Part shown: piece after piece, positions 29,032-38,225 of the stretch | How the letters are laid out: each line of letters starts with the position of its first letter | Numbering within the stretch: the stretch's first letter is position 1 | Assembly (NCBI RefSeq): GCF_017901155.1 | Contig: NZ_CP072800.1 | Span: forward strand, 1,205,283-1,269,282 | Reading direction: 5' to 3' | DNA: 64,000 nucleotides | Origin: Candidatus Thiothrix anitrata | Lineage (GTDB): Bacteria; Pseudomonadota; Gammaproteobacteria; Thiotrichales; Thiotrichaceae | Translations under genes and position numbers: made by a program | The notes under the pieces: model-generated | What the model saw: only the letters and a program-made list of their open reading frames with translations | Told to the model about the DNA's origin: nothing | Databases searched by the model: none

Positions 29032-29586
29032 ATGGTCGAGTCAGGTATAGTCAGCGGGTTGGTGTTTCAACCTCCTAACAATCAGTTGTTACAATTACCT
29101 GCGCCTTCTAATGCGCAAGTAATGAAGTTTGAAGCCATGATGACTCAATCTGATAAGGCTCAGATAATTGAAAATAGCACGTTATTACAGACCAGTAACA
29201 GTGATACGGGAAATTCAACTGATCTGAAAAACGTCTTATTAGATAAAATTGCTAAGATGGATAGTGCCTATAATAGGGTTGTTAGTGGCTCTCAAGAGGT
29301 TCCTAAGTTTCATGAGTTCCTTACGGCTAATATGGATAAGTCATCGCAAGGAGTGAATCAAGTACGTAGTTATCCAGAAGTACCGGCGAACTCCGTGGAA
29401 GATCGCTCTACAAAATTTGAAAGATTAATAGAGCGTAGTCAAGCTTATACCAGTGCGTCTTTAGAATATCAGGCAATGCTGGCAAATTCACTATCCCGCT
29501 CAAAATTGTTTTCGGCAAATTTTCAGGCGCTCACTTCCGCTGTTCAAAAACTAGCAGAAGGCTTTAAAACCTTGTTTCGCACGTGA
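29032..29586 (+). CDS. sctI: Type III secretion inner-rod protein SctI
   Basis: The 184-residue protein lies between sctG and sctJ where YscH/YscI are found. The C-terminal helix (LFSANFQALTSAVQKLAEGFKTL) with the preceding QAYTSASLEYQAMLANSL resembles the polymerising tail of SctI. The N-terminal 110 residues are low-complexity and rich in Asn, Ser and Gln, as in early T3SS substrates. It is longer than YscI (about 115). No separate YscH is present. Confidence 0.7.
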   Translation: MVESGIVSGLVFQPPNNQLLQLPAPSNAQVMKFEAMMTQSDKAQIIENSTLLQTSNSDTGNSTDLKNVLLDKIAKMDSAYNRVVSGSQEVPKFHEFLTANMDKSSQGVNQVRSYPEVPANSVEDRSTKFERLIERSQAYTSASLEYQAMLANSLSRSKLFSANFQALTSAVQKLAEGFKTLFRT

Positions 29587-29625
29587 GCGTTAGTGTTTTC
29601 GTTTGATCGAATCAAGAGGTTAACA

Positions 29626-30222
29626 ATGATAACTAAAAAATACTATTTGGTGAGCTTGTTGCTCATGCTATTGTTCTTAAGTGGTTGCAAAACAGAGCTG
29701 TATAGTAAATTAGATGAAAGTGATGCTAATGCAATGTTGGCCATTTTGTTAAATAATAATATCAGTGCAGAAAAAATTGCGGATAAAAAAGCAGGCACAT
29801 ATTTTCTTCACGTTGATGAGTCTCGTATTCCACAGGCTGTAGGTTTATTACGTGATCATGGGTATCCCAAAGAAAAATCTGTCAGTATGGGGGAAATGTT
29901 TAAAAAGGAAGGTTTGATCTCCTCGCCCTTGGAAGAACGTGCTCGCTTTATCTTTGCCCTATCGCAAAGTGTTCAAGAAACTCTTGGTCAGATTGATGGT
30001 GTATTGATTGCACGGGTACACGTGGTTATGCCAGAAAAATTCTCAGCAAATGATGCACCGAAACCATCATCTGCTTCGGTATTTATTAAATACAATCCTG
30101 CGTATCGCATTGAAGATATGCGGTCTGAAATTAAAATGATTGTTGAAAAGAGTATCGAAGGTTTGACTTACGATAAGGTTTCCGTCGTGATGGTTCCGGC
30201 GCAATTGCCAGCAACTCAGTAA
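29626..30222 (+). CDS. sctJ: Type III secretion inner-ring lipoprotein SctJ, short form
   Basis: YscJ/PrgK/FliF-like lipoprotein of the inner ring. ATG 29626 is chosen for its AGAGG site; it gives a signal peptide with lipobox LSGC (Cys near residue 20). Ring-building motif 1 (YSKLDESDANAMLAILLNNN) and motif 2 (ARVHVVMPEKF, ASVFIKYNPAY) are intact. The protein ends right after the second domain (VSVVMVPAQ), at 198 residues, without the C-terminal membrane helix of YscJ. Its stop overlaps the opposing acyltransferase gene by 7 bp. Confidence 0.93.
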   Translation: MITKKYYLVSLLLMLLFLSGCKTELYSKLDESDANAMLAILLNNNISAEKIADKKAGTYFLHVDESRIPQAVGLLRDHGYPKEKSVSMGEMFKKEGLISSPLEERARFIFALSQSVQETLGQIDGVLIARVHVVMPEKFSANDAPKPSSASVFIKYNPAYRIEDMRSEIKMIVEKSIEGLTYDKVSVVMVPAQLPATQ

Positions 30223-31163
30223 ACATTATTTTCATTCGCGGGGCGGGTACGGAAAAATTTGAGTAGCCACATGTACTGTGATGGTTTATTACGTATCAGT
30301 TTTTCTAGTGATTGATTGAGAGTTGATGCATCTGCTACTTCATTTTTACTGGGAAACTCTTGCAAAGCCATCCCTATGTTAATTTCGTACTTTCCGGTTT
30401 GAGTATTGAAGCAGGTGAACATCGGTAGGGCAGTTGCCTTACCCAATTTGCTTAAGCGTGCCGGAGTTGTGAGTGTTGCTTTGGGCACGCCAAAAAAAGG
30501 CGCAAATACAGAAGCTGTTGTACCATGATCTTCATCTGGCAGGAAAAACAAGCATCGTCCCGGTTGGAACGCACGCACTAGTTTCATCATGCCTTCTTCA
30601 CGTGCGATAACAAACTCTACATCCGCTAGCCGACTACGGGCAATGAGCCAATTCAGTACAGGATTAGGAAATGGTTTGTACGACCCATAGGCTCGGTAGT
30701 GCTGGCCTATGCCAACTGGTGCAAATTCCAGCCAGACGGAATGCGCCAGTAATAAAATGATGTTTTCATTAGCATTTATTGCATGTTCAAGGTGTTCACG
30801 CCCCTTGATGCTGGTACGGTGTTGTAGCCACTGACGTGAACGAAAGAATAATACACTATAATCCAATAAGGCATGGGCGTACTCACGCAGGTGTGTTAAT
30901 GCCATTGCTTGCCGTTGGGTTTCATTCCAGTCTGGAAAACATAAGCGCAGATTGGTGAGTACGACCTGACGGCGTTTGTGGTTACGTCGGTAAATCCAAG
31001 TGCCGATGCGCATTCCCAGCCAGCGGCGCGTTCTCCAAGGTAGCCATGCTAGTGGTGCAAATGCCGCTACACCCAGCCAAGTCAGCCAATGACGCGGGTG
31101 AAGTAGTGCTGTGGGGAAGTCGAGTTTTTTGCTCACACCTAAACTCACGCTAAACGTTCGCAA
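30216..31163 (-). CDS. LpxL/HtrB-type lysophospholipid acyltransferase
   Basis: Membrane-anchored acyltransferase of the lipid A late-acylation family (315 residues). An N-terminal hydrophobic segment (WLTWLGVAAFAPLAWLPW) is followed by the HX4(D/E) catalytic motif HSVWLE near residue 140, FLPDEDHGTT and FFGVPKATLTTPARL. It would add a secondary acyl chain to lipid A or act on another lysolipid. It overlaps the CinA-type gene by 19 bp and belongs to the same minus-strand group. Confidence 0.9.
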   Translation of the reverse strand: MRTFSVSLGVSKKLDFPTALLHPRHWLTWLGVAAFAPLAWLPWRTRRWLGMRIGTWIYRRNHKRRQVVLTNLRLCFPDWNETQRQAMALTHLREYAHALLDYSVLFFRSRQWLQHRTSIKGREHLEHAINANENIILLLAHSVWLEFAPVGIGQHYRAYGSYKPFPNPVLNWLIARSRLADVEFVIAREEGMMKLVRAFQPGRCLFFLPDEDHGTTASVFAPFFGVPKATLTTPARLSKLGKATALPMFTCFNTQTGKYEINIGMALQEFPSKNEVADASTLNQSLEKLIRNKPSQYMWLLKFFRTRPANENNVY

Positions 31164-31885
31164 GCAGTGCCAGTGCGTTGCACGTAAGCTTCAAACCAAG
31201 TTTGTGCTGCTGCTACCGCTACTTCTTTGCCTTTTAAACCAAAGTCAATTTGGCGGCGTTCGGTGGTGCTGGGCAAGCTGGATAAACGTACTTCGGGGAA
31301 TGTTTTGAGCAAGGTTTCCATCATTGGGATTAAGTCGCTTTCCTGCACATCGCGTAATAACCAACGGCATTCGATGGGCGGAGTTGGGTTAGCGTATTGC
31401 GTATAATGGGTGTCGAGTACCCATTCGACCATCGGCCAAGACATATTGGGAAAGCCGGGTACAAAATGGTGGTGGTGTAATTTGAACCCAGCCATTTGGT
31501 TAATCGGGTTAGGGATCAGACTGGAGCCGTCGGGTAATTCCCCCATGCGGATGCGGTCGGGGTAGGCATTTTGACCGAATCGTCCTTCGATTAACGCTAC
31601 GGCTTGTGGGTGACGTAATAACCGTACCCCGGCAGCCGTGGCTGCGGCTTGACGAGTCAGGTCATCGGGGGTGGCTCCAATGCCGCCAAAGCTGAAAACT
31701 ATTTCCTTGGTGGTAAAGGTTTCACGCAAGGTTTGCACCAGTAAGTCCCAATCGTCACCGACCATGCGTGCCCATGCCAAGGACAGGCCGCGAGCTTTGA
31801 GAAACTTGAGGACTTGCTGCATGTGTTTGTCTTGGCGTAAGCCACTGAGTAATTCGTCGCCGATGAGGATTAGCCCAACTTTCAT
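31145..31885 (-). CDS. CinA/MoaB-fold molybdopterin-binding family protein
   Basis: The product begins KVGLILIGDELLSGLRQDKH and has the MoCF-fold motif FSFGGIGATPDDLTRQAA, both typical of the N-terminal domain of CinA. At 246 residues it lacks the C-terminal CinA amidohydrolase domain that acts on nicotinamide mononucleotide. The stand-alone form is common in proteobacteria next to hemH or lpxL; its exact substrate is unknown. Start overlaps hemH (ATGA). Confidence 0.88.
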   Translation of the reverse strand: MKVGLILIGDELLSGLRQDKHMQQVLKFLKARGLSLAWARMVGDDWDLLVQTLRETFTTKEIVFSFGGIGATPDDLTRQAAATAAGVRLLRHPQAVALIEGRFGQNAYPDRIRMGELPDGSSLIPNPINQMAGFKLHHHHFVPGFPNMSWPMVEWVLDTHYTQYANPTPPIECRWLLRDVQESDLIPMMETLLKTFPEVRLSSLPSTTERRQIDFGLKGKEVAVAAAQTWFEAYVQRTGTACERLA

Positions 31886-32994
31886 TTTTTTGCCCCTTTG
31901 GCGGTAGCGTGTTGTAAGGTTTGTTCGGCTTGTTTTTGTTGTGCCGCTTCTGACCAGTTAGCTGAAGTTTCCGCCCAGCCGCTGGTGTGTTGTTGAATAA
32001 TATCAGCAAGTGCTTGAATGTGCTCAGGGTTGGCATTGAGCGCGGGGATGTAGTGGTAAGTTTCACCGCCTGCGTGTTGGAAATATTCGCGGTTTTCTTC
32101 GCGGATTTCTTCCAGCGTTTCGAGGCAGTCGGCGGCAAAACCGGGGCAAATTACGTCAACGTGTTTGATGCCTTCACCCGGCAAGGCTTGCATGGTTTTG
32201 TCGGTGTAAGGTTGCAGCCATTCGGCTTTGCCGAAGCGTGATTGGAAGGTGACGCGCCATTCGTTGGGATGCAGGTTAAGTTCTTCCGCGAGTAAGCGTG
32301 CGGTTTTATGGCATTCGCAGTGGTAGGGGTCGCCGAGCATCAGGTTGCGCTTGGGGATGCCATGGAATGACATGATCAGTAATTGCCCGCGAGGCTGATT
32401 CTCCCAGTGAGTCAGCACGCTATTGGCGAGTGCTTTGATGTAGCCGGGGTGGTCGTGGTAGTGGTTGACGAGACGCAATTCAGGTATCCAACGCCAGCGT
32501 TTGAGTTCGTCGAATACTTTGTCGAAGGTGGTAGCATTGGTGGCAGCGCAATATTGGGGGTAGAGCGGTAATACTAACACACGCCGCGCTCCGGCTTCCT
32601 TGAGTTTGAGCAATATGTCAGGGATGGAGGGATTGCCGTAGCGCATGGCTAAGGCGATTTTTACCGGCCCTTTGAAGCGAATCTCCATTTCTTTCTGGAG
32701 TGCTTTTTGTTGTTGCTGAGAAATACTCATTAACGGTGAGCCGTCTTCTGTCCATACGGTTTTGTATTTTTCGGCACTTTTGGCAGGGCGAGTGTTGAGG
32801 ATAATACCGTGCAGGATGACGTTCCAAATCATGCGTGGAATTTCCACAACACGCGGGTCAGAGAGAAATTCTTTCAAATAGCGTCGCAACCCGGCTTTGT
32901 CGGGGCTGTCGGGTGTGCCTAGGTTGGTGATCAAAATGCCGATACATTCTGATTTGCCGTGGAAATAGTCTTGTTCATTGATAAAACGACTCAT
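31882..32994 (-). CDS. hemH: Ferrochelatase
   Basis: Inserts Fe(II) into protoporphyrin IX in the last step of heme synthesis. The 370-residue product has GILITNLGTPDSP at the N-terminus, the active-site SFHGIPKRN containing the catalytic His, and the ferrochelatase signature region DVICPGFAADCLETLEEI with the conserved Glu. A C-terminal extension of about 35 residues (HTSGWAETSANWSEAAQQKQ) is Ala/Gln-rich. It is divergent from the IMPase gene. Confidence 0.97.
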   Translation of the reverse strand: MSRFINEQDYFHGKSECIGILITNLGTPDSPDKAGLRRYLKEFLSDPRVVEIPRMIWNVILHGIILNTRPAKSAEKYKTVWTEDGSPLMSISQQQQKALQKEMEIRFKGPVKIALAMRYGNPSIPDILLKLKEAGARRVLVLPLYPQYCAATNATTFDKVFDELKRWRWIPELRLVNHYHDHPGYIKALANSVLTHWENQPRGQLLIMSFHGIPKRNLMLGDPYHCECHKTARLLAEELNLHPNEWRVTFQSRFGKAEWLQPYTDKTMQALPGEGIKHVDVICPGFAADCLETLEEIREENREYFQHAGGETYHYIPALNANPEHIQALADIIQQHTSGWAETSANWSEAAQQKQAEQTLQHATAKGAKK

Positions 32995-33123
32995 GGATGC
33001 GAGCTTCCTTTGCGGGTTTTTTTATGTCTGTGTAACAATTTCTGACTGACCGGCAGGTTCGGTTTGTCCATGCGTGGGTATCCTTGTATTGTTAGCGTTT
33101 CGGTTAACGCTTTAGTAGGTTAA

Positions 33124-33918
33124 ATGATGCAGCCTGATTTGCAAGTATTGGTGCAGGAAATACGTCAAATTGCACAAGAGGAAATTTTGCCACGGTTTGC
33201 CAAAATAGGTTTTGCGGTTAAGCAAGATGGTAGTTTATTAACCGAGGCGGATTTAGCCACGAATCGGCGTATCGAGGCGTTTTTGCAGCAACATTGGCCG
33301 CACATTGCGTTTTTGAGCGAGGAAATGGAGTTGGACGCGCAAGAACAATTATTGCGTGAAGCCGATGCGTTATGGTGTCTTGATCCTTTGGATGGCACGA
33401 GTAATTTTGCAGCGGGGTTGCCTTTGTTTGCGGTATCGCTGGCATTGTTTGAGCGCGGCGAAGTGGTGTTAGCACTGACTTACGACCCGGTGCGCGATGA
33501 AATGTTTAGCGCGGCGCGGGGGCAGGGTGCGTGGTTAAATGGGCAGTTATTACGTTGCCAGCCCAGCGCGTTTACCTTGCGGAATGCGGTGGCAATCGTG
33601 GATTTTAAGCGATTATCGACCCCGCTCAAACGCGTATTAAGCGAGGCTGCACCCTACGGTTCACAACGCAATTTGGGCAGTTGCGTGTTGGAATGGGCGT
33701 GGATGGCGGCAAATCGTGGGCATTTGTATTTACACGGCGGAATGAAATTGTGGGATTTAGCAGCCGGTACGCTGATCTTGGCGGAGGCGGGCGGTTATGC
33801 TTGCACTTTACAGGGGGAGTCGGTTTTCAGAAGCGGAATGGCGGTGCGTTCGGTGGTGGCTTCGCCGGATCGGACGTTGTTTGACGCATGGTTTACTTAT
33901 TTGCAGGAAAATCAATAA
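33124..33918 (+). CDS. Inositol monophosphatase family phosphatase
   Basis: Mg-dependent phosphatase of the SuhB/HisN/CysQ superfamily (264 residues). The metal-binding motifs are in place: FLSEEME near residue 60, LDPLDGTSNFAAGLP near 82, and WDLAAGTLILAEAGG near 210. Which phosphate ester is used (inositol, histidinol or PAP) cannot be told by eye. murI follows after 2 bp, suggesting one operon. Confidence 0.92.
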   Translation: MMQPDLQVLVQEIRQIAQEEILPRFAKIGFAVKQDGSLLTEADLATNRRIEAFLQQHWPHIAFLSEEMELDAQEQLLREADALWCLDPLDGTSNFAAGLPLFAVSLALFERGEVVLALTYDPVRDEMFSAARGQGAWLNGQLLRCQPSAFTLRNAVAIVDFKRLSTPLKRVLSEAAPYGSQRNLGSCVLEWAWMAANRGHLYLHGGMKLWDLAAGTLILAEAGGYACTLQGESVFRSGMAVRSVVASPDRTLFDAWFTYLQENQ

Positions 33919-33920
33919 GT

Positions 33921-34718
33921 ATGACAGCAACAGAACAAGCGATTGGGGTATTTGACTCCGGTTTGGGGGGGGTTTCAGTGCTACGTGAAATTCATCGCCT
34001 GTTGCCGCAGGAGTCGTTGATTTATGTGGCTGATTCTGCGCACGCACCGTATGGTAGCAAAACTCCGGACTATATCCGTGGACGTAGCCAATACATTGCT
34101 GATTTTCTGTTACAACAACAGATCAAAATATTGGTGGTGGCGTGTAATACAGCAACCGTTCATGCCGTGGAGTTTTTGCGCGAAACGTTGTCGATTCCGG
34201 TAGTGGGGATTGAACCGGCGGTCAAGCCAGCGGCACGCATGACCCAAACCGGTGTGGTTGGCGTATTGGCAACTCAGCAAACGGTGAATAGTCCGCGTTT
34301 ACAGCAATTAATTCGTGACCATGCAGGCGCGGTGCAGGTGTTGACCCAAGCGTGCCCCGGTTTGGTGGAGCATGTGGAGGCGGGGGATTTTCGTAGCACG
34401 GCGGTGCGTCAATTGCTCAAAGCTTATACCCTGCCACTGTTGGATGCAGGGGCAGACACCTTGGTGTTGGGGTGTACGCATTACCCGTTTTTGTCGGATT
34501 TGATTCACGAAGTGACGCATGGGCGGATGACAGTGTTGGAAACCAGCACACCGGTGACCCATCAATTAATGCGGGTGTTAGAGCACCATGCCTTGCAAAC
34601 CACTCAAACAGCCGATGGTGCTGTGAAATTTTTTACCGGAAGACAGGACGAACAACACTTGTTAAGCCTGCAAGTATTGTGGCAACGCGCCGTTACGCCC
34701 CACCAGTTACCGTGTTAA
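33921..34718 (+). CDS. murI: Glutamate racemase
   Basis: Cofactor-independent racemase supplying D-glutamate for peptidoglycan. ATG 33921 is chosen since the conserved start IGVFDSGLGGVSVLREI follows closely; 265 residues. The catalytic Cys pair is visible in VACNTATVHAV and LVLGCTHYPFL, with SAHAPYGSK near the substrate site. A frame extending to 33888 upstream overlaps the IMPase end and is unlikely to be translated. Confidence 0.97.
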   Translation: MTATEQAIGVFDSGLGGVSVLREIHRLLPQESLIYVADSAHAPYGSKTPDYIRGRSQYIADFLLQQQIKILVVACNTATVHAVEFLRETLSIPVVGIEPAVKPAARMTQTGVVGVLATQQTVNSPRLQQLIRDHAGAVQVLTQACPGLVEHVEAGDFRSTAVRQLLKAYTLPLLDAGADTLVLGCTHYPFLSDLIHEVTHGRMTVLETSTPVTHQLMRVLEHHALQTTQTADGAVKFFTGRQDEQHLLSLQVLWQRAVTPHQLPC

Positions 34719-34728
34719 CATTGCTCCC

Positions 34729-35634
34729 ATGAAAGAACGCATCCAAAAACTCCTCTCCCGTGCTGGGTACGGCTCGCGCCGTGAAATCGAACGCCTTGTT
34801 GACGCAGGTGAAATTCTTGTGAATGGACGGTGTGCCGAATCTGGTCAAGCCATTGATGAGCATGATCAGGTTACCTTGCGTGGGCAACGTTTGCACCTTA
34901 GCTCACGCTTACAGGCCACGCCGAAAGTCTTGATGTACAACAAACCGGCGGGCGAAGTGTGCAGTCAAACCGACCCGGAAGGCCGTAAAACCGTGTTTGA
35001 GTCCTTGCCTCCCATCCGTGCCGGACGTTGGATCATGGTGGGAAGACTAGATATTAACACCGATGGTTTATTGCTGTTTACCACCGATGGCGAATTGGCG
35101 AATAAACTGATGCACCCGTCTTCTGGCATTGAGCGTGAATATGCCACGCGAGTGCTGGGGCAGGTGGATAATGAAATGTTGCTCCGGTTGCAACAAGGTG
35201 TAGAACTGGATGACGGTAAAGCCAATTTCCTGAAAATTAAAGATGCTGGCGGCGAAGGTGCGAACCATTGGTATCACGTGGTACTCGCGGAAGGCCGCAA
35301 TCGTGAAGTGCGCCGCTTATGGGAATCACAGGGCGTTAAGGTCAGCCGTTTGATTCGGATACGTTACGGCAATATGGATTTACCCCGTTACTTACGCACT
35401 GGGCATCACAAAGAGCTGGACGTTAAAGAATTGCGTAAATTGTACGCCTTGGTAGGTATGACGTTTGATGATGGTTCTGATTTTAAACCCGGTGCTGGTT
35501 CTCACCGACCTACGACACATGCAGGTAGCAATCGTAGTGGTCAAGGTCGTTTTAGCACGCATGGCGCACGCACTGAAACCGATGGGTATCGCCCCGGTGC
35601 GGGGAAACGTCCGCCGTCACGCGGGCGTGGGTAG
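34729..35634 (+). CDS. rluB: 23S rRNA pseudouridine synthase RluB
   Basis: Makes pseudouridine 2605 in 23S rRNA. The 301-residue product has an S4 RNA-binding domain (RIQKLLSRAGYGSRREIERL, residues 3-60), the RsuA-family catalytic block VGRLDINTDGLLLFTTDGEL with Asp at its core, and AEGRNREVRRLWESQG. The C-terminal 45 residues are basic and Gly/Arg/Ser-rich, as in other RluB proteins. Confidence 0.95.
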   Translation: MKERIQKLLSRAGYGSRREIERLVDAGEILVNGRCAESGQAIDEHDQVTLRGQRLHLSSRLQATPKVLMYNKPAGEVCSQTDPEGRKTVFESLPPIRAGRWIMVGRLDINTDGLLLFTTDGELANKLMHPSSGIEREYATRVLGQVDNEMLLRLQQGVELDDGKANFLKIKDAGGEGANHWYHVVLAEGRNREVRRLWESQGVKVSRLIRIRYGNMDLPRYLRTGHHKELDVKELRKLYALVGMTFDDGSDFKPGAGSHRPTTHAGSNRSGQGRFSTHGARTETDGYRPGAGKRPPSRGRG

Positions 35635-35844
35635 TCTCGGTTTAACACCCTAGTTTTCTTATTGTTGTGAGAAATTGATAGCGGGGGCAATGGCGGGCAG
35701 CTTACCCCTGTCATGCCGGAACTACCGGCGTTGCAAGTTGGTGGGCAACGTTTGCGCGAGCAATGATGGGTGCATTTTTTGCTCACCATTTTGAATTAAA
35801 GTTAGCTTCTATGATTAATTTTTCATATCACCAAGGAGTTCCTC

Positions 35845-36054
35845 ATGCCATTATCAAAACGTATTAAAGCCACGCTATTTGCTGCGCTTGCTACTACGCT
35901 TTTCATATTACAAGGGTGTAACAGCGCGAATCCGGTGACACCACCCAACGATGGCGGCGGCATTGCCTGTACCCAAGAGGCAAAGCAATGCCCTGATGGA
36001 AGTTATGTGGGGCGTTCAGGGCCGCGTTGTGAATTTGCTGCTTGCCCGCAGTAA
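35845..36054 (+). CDS. Small Cys-rich lipoprotein
   Basis: A 69-residue secreted protein. Signal peptide with a lipobox-like ILQGC (Cys at about 25) is followed by a short Pro/Gly linker and a compact motif with four Cys (CTQEAKQCPDGSYVGRSGP, CEFAAC). This motif recurs in many bacterial envelope proteins of unknown role. ATG follows an AAGGAG site. The ferritin-like gene starts 16 bp after its stop, so the two are probably co-expressed. Confidence 0.75.
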   Translation: MPLSKRIKATLFAALATTLFILQGCNSANPVTPPNDGGGIACTQEAKQCPDGSYVGRSGPRCEFAACPQ

Positions 36055-36070
36055 TCAAAGGAGCGATGTA

Positions 36071-37150
36071 ATGCATAAAGATCAACTGAAACAAATCCTG
36101 CGCAATGCGGTACTGCTCGCGTTGCCCGTGACCACGCAAGTGGGGTGCGTATCCGAACCCGTTATTGTCGACCCACCCAAATCTACCGACCCGTGCCGTG
36201 AGCCAGCGGTACGTTCATCCGGTCAAGCCACGGTTGATGAAAAGATTTACCTAAATGGCTCGGATACCTTGTCCGCAGCCGAGTGCGTCAAGTTATGCCA
36301 GCAATTGGTGAAAAAACAATACAGTTACGAGTGGAGTACCTTGGTTGGTATGGAAAACTTCAAAGCTAACCAATGTACAACCAAGTTTGACCCTAATACT
36401 TACGACACCACGCTCCAATGTGCGGCGAGTTTCACTGAAGTAAACTCTGCCTATACCGGAGCACCCGGTTGCTATAACCCATCACGCCCGATGGTTGGGC
36501 GGATGCCCGCAGGTTTGCAGATTCATCCGCAAACCGCAGCAAGTGAATTAGGCAACTATTTCGCGGATATGGCAGCGATGGAAACAGCAGCGATTACCGC
36601 GTTCCGCTACCTCGTGCGTGAATTGACCGCGTATCAAGCCCCGGCAAACTTGATCCAGTTGGCACAAACGGCGGTTAAGGAGGAAACTCGTCACGCGCAC
36701 ATGGCAGGTTTATTGTCGCAAGCCTGTGATACGGCGGTTCCGGTGATGGAAGTGGCGGATTTCCAGTTACGTTCCCTGTTTGAAATTGCCTTGGAAAATG
36801 CCATCGAAGGTTGTGTCAATGAAACCTTCGCCGCTGCTTGCGGTTTGTGGCAGGAACAACAAGCGGAATTTAGCGTTTTCCGCCAAGTGATTGGGCATAT
36901 TGCCGAGGAAGAAATCGGTCATGCGGCCTTGTCTTGGTCAATCCACGAATGGGCAATGCCGCAATTGACGCTAGTGCAGCAAGCCCACATTCGCCAAGCG
37001 CAAGCCGAAGCGGTGGAAAGTCTTGCGCAGAAATTCCTGCGTGAAGAAACCCCGCTGGTGCGTCGTGCCGTCGGTTTGCCACAACAGGCGGACGCGGCGC
37101 AGTTGTTCCAGCAATTACGCACCCAACTGTGGAATGAGCGCGTCGCTTAA
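36071..37150 (+). CDS. Exported ferritin-like domain protein
   Basis: ATG 36071 is preceded by AAAGGAG. The product (359 residues) has a hydrophobic N-terminus ending in QVGC, which could be a lipoprotein signal though the lipobox is not ideal. Residues 40-150 are a Cys-containing region of unknown type. Residues about 155-340 form a four-helix ferritin-like bundle with paired metal motifs: METAAIT...KEETRHAHMAG and NAIEGCVNETFAA...AEEEIGHAAL. These supply Glu and ExxH ligands for a diiron site. The upstream small lipoprotein is a likely partner. Specific activity is unknown. Confidence 0.75.
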   Translation: MHKDQLKQILRNAVLLALPVTTQVGCVSEPVIVDPPKSTDPCREPAVRSSGQATVDEKIYLNGSDTLSAAECVKLCQQLVKKQYSYEWSTLVGMENFKANQCTTKFDPNTYDTTLQCAASFTEVNSAYTGAPGCYNPSRPMVGRMPAGLQIHPQTAASELGNYFADMAAMETAAITAFRYLVRELTAYQAPANLIQLAQTAVKEETRHAHMAGLLSQACDTAVPVMEVADFQLRSLFEIALENAIEGCVNETFAAACGLWQEQQAEFSVFRQVIGHIAEEEIGHAALSWSIHEWAMPQLTLVQQAHIRQAQAEAVESLAQKFLREETPLVRRAVGLPQQADAAQLFQQLRTQLWNERVA

Positions 37151-37172
37151 CGCACGTCTTAATTTACCCCTA

Positions 37173-37209
37173 GTACCGCTGCGCTGGGTGTCAACACCTC
37201 CGGCGGTAC
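37173..37209. terminator. Bidirectional hairpin between convergent genes
   Basis: Stem GTACCGC/GCGGTAC encloses a second stem GGTGT-CA-ACACC. It lies between the converging ferritin-like and EamA genes. There is no strong T-run on either side, so termination efficiency is uncertain. Confidence 0.4.
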
Positions 37210-37212
37210 AGC

Positions 37213-38115
37213 TCAACGCCCGGTGGTTTTATTGGTCAGCACCAAACCCGCAGCGACCAGTAGCATCCCCAGTGCATGGTAAAGCTGTAAGTGTTCCCCC
37301 AATAACAACGTCGCCAGCAAAATCCCAAACACTGGCATCAAATGGCTGAACTGCCCGGTACGGTTTACCCCCAGTTTTTGCGTCGCATGATTCCAAAACA
37401 TATACGATAATAGCGACGGAAACACCGCCACATACGCAATACTCGCTAGGCTTACCGCTGTCACTGGCATGGTTTGAAACGTCACACTTTCATACACATA
37501 CAGCGGCAAAATTGCCAACGCTCCCAAGGTAATCGAAAACCCTAGAATCGGCATTCCCTTCAAACCTTGCGGCAACTTGCGCAATAACACCGTGTACAAC
37601 GACCAATCCAGCGTTGCCAACACAATCCACATATCGCCGCGATTGAACGCTAACTGCTGTAAAACCTGCCAATCCGCTTTGGTAATAATCACCGACACGC
37701 CGACCAACGAAACGCCAATCCCCGCCCATTGCGCCAGTGTACTCTTTTCATGCAGCACCAATCCCGCCAGCAAAATCATCGTGATTGGCGTAACCGATTG
37801 CAGCAACACCCCATTCGTTGCGGTCGTCGTCTGCAACCCGACATACACCAAGCTGTTGAACCCTGCGATCCCCAACACCGCTAACGCCAGTACCAAACGC
37901 CAATGTTTCCGCGCCAACGGCAACGCCGCACGCATCGAACCCCACGCAAACGGTAGTAAAATCAACGCCGCCACCGCCCAACGCCAAAACGACAAGCCCA
38001 ACGGCGGCACATCCGCATGGATAGCCCGCGCTAAATTAAAATTACCCGCCCAGAACAAAATGGTCAGTACCAGCAGCAAGTAAGGGGAAAACCGATCAAG
38101 AAAAGAATGTTGCAT
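37213..38115 (-). CDS. EamA/DMT-family transporter
   Basis: Ten-helix inner-membrane protein of the drug/metabolite transporter superfamily (300 residues) with two EamA repeats: LFWAGNFNLARAI near residue 20, and GMPILGFSITLGALAILPLY in the second half. PLGLSFWRWAVAALILLPFA matches the family. The substrate cannot be predicted. It is transcribed alone, convergent with the ferritin-like gene. Confidence 0.93.
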   Translation of the reverse strand: MQHSFLDRFSPYLLLVLTILFWAGNFNLARAIHADVPPLGLSFWRWAVAALILLPFAWGSMRAALPLARKHWRLVLALAVLGIAGFNSLVYVGLQTTTATNGVLLQSVTPITMILLAGLVLHEKSTLAQWAGIGVSLVGVSVIITKADWQVLQQLAFNRGDMWIVLATLDWSLYTVLLRKLPQGLKGMPILGFSITLGALAILPLYVYESVTFQTMPVTAVSLASIAYVAVFPSLLSYMFWNHATQKLGVNRTGQFSHLMPVFGILLATLLLGEHLQLYHALGMLLVAAGLVLTNKTTGR

Positions 38116-38225
38116 CGCCGCAGTATAGCCTTATCGCACTTGTGCCGTAATCTGCAACGGAGCGTTTTGATCTTCCGGCTGAGGTGATAGGATTAGCACT
38201 CCTGATCAGAGGCTAATTCTTCCCC

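Noticed and set aside
33888-33920. Earlier start of murI
   Set aside because: The extension overlaps the IMPase end and adds nonconserved residues; ATG 33921 directly precedes the conserved N-terminus.
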